The translations under genes were made by a program, and so were the position numbers. This document shows, piece by piece, positions 4,108 to 5,875 of a DNA stretch of 5,875 nucleotides (position 1 is the stretch's first letter; the number at the start of each line of letters is the position of its first letter). Source of the stretch: Chloroflexota bacterium (GTDB taxonomy: Bacteria > Chloroflexota > Limnocylindria > Limnocylindrales > CSP1-4); the NCBI GenBank assembly GCA_025355255.1, contig JANYAA010000052.1, positions 1 through 5,875 of the forward strand, read 5' to 3'. The notes beneath the pieces were generated by a model, which was given only the letters and a program-made list of their open reading frames with translations, did not search any database and had not been told where the DNA came from.

Positions 4108-5875
4108 AGCAGATCGCGCGGGATCCGCTCCTCGTAGCGGCGCGTGAAGAAGGGCTCGCCGTCAAGGTGCACCGCGAGATCCACCTGCATCGCGAAGGCA
4201 TCGGGCGTCGCCACGGTTTGTCCTTCGGCTACCACCGACACTAGGCCGCCATCGGCGCGCAGACGGTAGTCGCAGGTGTTCTTGAACACGCCGGCGCCAG
4301 GCACCTCGTTGCTGGCCGTCATCGCCAGCCCCTCCGACACGTAGAGCGTGGACCGGCCGTCCGGCAGCCTGCTCGTGGCCCCCTCAAAGGTCCACACGCG
4401 CGCCTCGGCGCCGCCCGGCTCGTTGACAAACTCGGTGGGATCCGCGGCTTCCGAGCCGAAGCTGCGCAGCGCGGGCGGATCGACCAGAAACGGCGGTGGC
4501 GCAACGTCGTCGTCGGCAGGCGCGAGCGGCAGCTCGAGGCGTGACGGCATCGCCGGGCCGCGGTGGATGGCGAACATAGCCGGTCCCGGCGACGGCCAGA
4601 CCACCGGCCAGTGCGAGCTTGCCGCGCTGAGCCGGATGCGGTACCCCGCTGGGAACCGATAGCCCGCCGCGCGCAGATCCACGCGCACCTCGTAGATGCG
4701 GCCGGGTTCCAGCGGCGTGGGGTCCGTGTGCGAGGTGCGGTGCGTGAGGTTGAGGATCCCCTCGCAGACCTGTTCCACAGCGCCGTCGGGGGCGACCGAC
4801 GCCAGCCGCACAACGAGATGCGCAACCCGCGCGCTGGACGAAATGTGGAACACGGCTGAGGGTCGGCCAAGGATGTCCACGTGCGCGTCGAGCGGCTCGC
4901 TGGTCCAGATGGGCCCGTACTCGTCTTCCGCACGGAGATCATCCGCGAGGCCGTTGGGCGGATGGCCGGCGCCCCAGCAGAGCGAGCCCGCCTTGGCGCC
5001 AGCGCCCGGGACATGCCGGTAGCGGTCCACACCCGGCGCAGTCGGCCGCCCGGCAACCAGACGCCCCCGGGACGGCACATCCCCGCCGTCAAGCGCCAGC
5101 ACCAGCGTCGCAGCGCCACGGTCGTCATAGCTGCGGACCGCCCGCCACTCGCCGTTGAGGCGCGCCGGGTATCGCGCGGGCGCCGTCGGCTCGCGGTGGA
5201 GCCAGGTCAGCGCGGGCTCCTCGTCCGCGCCGTTGGGGATGTCCTTGAGCCAGCGGTCAAACCAGCGGACCATCTCGTGGAGCCAGTTGATGTTTGGACC
5301 CGGATACGCGTGATCCGGCAGGCCGTGGACCCACGGGCCAACGATGACCCGCCGCGGCGCGTTGACACAGCGCGCCTGGAGCCGCAGCGCCGCGTCCACG
5401 TACTCGTCCATCCAGCCGCCAAACTGCAGCATGGCCGCCGTGATGCGGCCGTAATCGGGGACCACGGAGCCGCGCCGCCAGTACGGGCCGTCGCGCTGCT
5501 GGCGCGCCCACTCGAAGAGCCACACCGGCGTGGCCTCAAGCCGCGCACGCCATCGATCCAGCAACGGCGCGTCATACGCCGCATCGGGCGCCGCGGGCGG
5601 GAGCGCGTTCATCGCCACCTGGCTCACCGCGTACTGGGACAGCTCGCTCACGGTCATGGCGCCGCCCACGTAGTGGACGTCATCGGTATAGCGGTCGTCG
5701 GTGGCCTGCATCGGCACGATGGCGCGCAGGTGCGGCGGCTGGAGCGCGGCAACCTGGAGCGAGGTGAAGCCGCCATACGAGAGGCCCCACATGCCGATGC
5801 TGCCCGTGCACCACGGTTGGGCCGCCAGCCACTCCACGGTGTCGTACCCGTCGGCGGTCTCCGCGTCCGTGTACT
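4104..5875 (-). CDS. CocE/NonD-type S15 hydrolase (Xaa-Pro dipeptidyl-peptidase family), N-terminus cut off by window edge
   Basis: The last 589 residues are visible; the frame stays open through the right edge. The GTG at 5837 is therefore internal and not the real start: upstream codons YTDAETADGYDT belong to the conserved DGYDTVEWLAAQPW motif. By family comparison, roughly 100 N-terminal residues are missing. Members hydrolyse Xaa-Pro peptides, amides or esters (for example cocaine esterase and glutaryl-7-ACA acylase). Numbering from the edge, the nucleophile is Ser32 in GLSYGG, the acid is probably Asp156 in GGWMDEY, and the base is His183 in GPWVHG. A helical cap lies between them. From about residue 300 a PepX_C jelly-roll follows, with VAHLVVRLASVAPDGAVEQV and YRFPAGYRIRLSAASSHWPV. 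The last 110 or so residues form a further beta-rich extension ending IPRDLL. Transcription runs convergently towards the S9 peptidase. The actual substrate is unknown. Confidence 0.93.
   Translation of the reverse strand, partial: YTDAETADGYDTVEWLAAQPWCTGSIGMWGLSYGGFTSLQVAALQPPHLRAIVPMQATDDRYTDDVHYVGGAMTVSELSQYAVSQVAMNALPPAAPDAAYDAPLLDRWRARLEATPVWLFEWARQQRDGPYWRRGSVVPDYGRITAAMLQFGGWMDEYVDAALRLQARCVNAPRRVIVGPWVHGLPDHAYPGPNINWLHEMVRWFDRWLKDIPNGADEEPALTWLHREPTAPARYPARLNGEWRAVRSYDDRGAATLVLALDGGDVPSRGRLVAGRPTAPGVDRYRHVPGAGAKAGSLCWGAGHPPNGLADDLRAEDEYGPIWTSEPLDAHVDILGRPSAVFHISSSARVAHLVVRLASVAPDGAVEQVCEGILNLTHRTSHTDPTPLEPGRIYEVRVDLRAAGYRFPAGYRIRLSAASSHWPVVWPSPGPAMFAIHRGPAMPSRLELPLAPADDDVAPPPFLVDPPALRSFGSEAADPTEFVNEPGGAEARVWTFEGATSRLPDGRSTLYVSEGLAMTASNEVPGAGVFKNTCDYRLRADGGLVSVVAEGQTVATPDAFAMQVDLAVHLDGEPFFTRRYEERIPRDLL

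Noticed and set aside
5837..5837. GTG at 5837 as the start of the S15-type hydrolase.
   Set aside because: The frame continues upstream to the window edge and the upstream residues ADGYDT belong to a conserved family motif, so the gene begins outside the window.

Overview
This is a GC-rich bacterial chromosomal fragment with dense coding and strongly GC-biased third codon positions, which is why long shadow reading frames appear opposite the real genes. The peptidase sequences, together with start codons placed exactly one promoter-length after TAnnnT boxes (probable leaderless mRNAs), suggest a high-GC phylum such as Chloroflexota or Actinomycetota. That assignment is an inference, and nothing here fixes the species.

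Left part (1-1978): a small stress/defence-type cluster. A Fic-domain protein (minus strand, 633 to beyond base 1) is cut by the left edge. Its visible part carries the N-terminal autoinhibitory motif of class II Fic AMP-transferases. Upstream on the same strand is a 213-residue protein of unknown function (1366-725) with two helical modules. The 91-base gap between them is packed with alternating inverted repeats (666-727) that could form mutually exclusive hairpins. Divergent from these is a Phd/YefM-type antitoxin (1543-1800) preceded by a TGTACA-type operator. It is followed by the wreck of its RelE/ParE-type toxin (1818-1978): the N-terminal helices and the C-terminal tail are recognisable, but the core is missing and the two ends lie in different frames. 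The antitoxin therefore appears to be orphaned.

Right part (2050-5875): two convergent alpha/beta-hydrolase genes that meet tail to tail, sharing a CTAG in which both stop codons are written. On the plus strand is a complete 685-residue S9 (acylaminoacyl-peptidase/dipeptidyl-peptidase) enzyme with a TolB-like propeller and an intact Ser-Asp-His triad. On the minus strand is an S15/CocE-type hydrolase, cut by the right edge just upstream of its nucleophile motif, with a PepX_C jelly-roll domain. Both probably work in peptide or amide/ester scavenging. They are catabolic housekeeping neighbours and not evidently linked to the left cluster.

I did not find tRNA, rRNA, CRISPR, insertion sequence or transposase features. 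No clearly new multi-gene system is visible. The best leads are the repeat-rich leader of the Fic gene, the unknown 213-residue protein next to it, and the decayed toxin-antitoxin pair.
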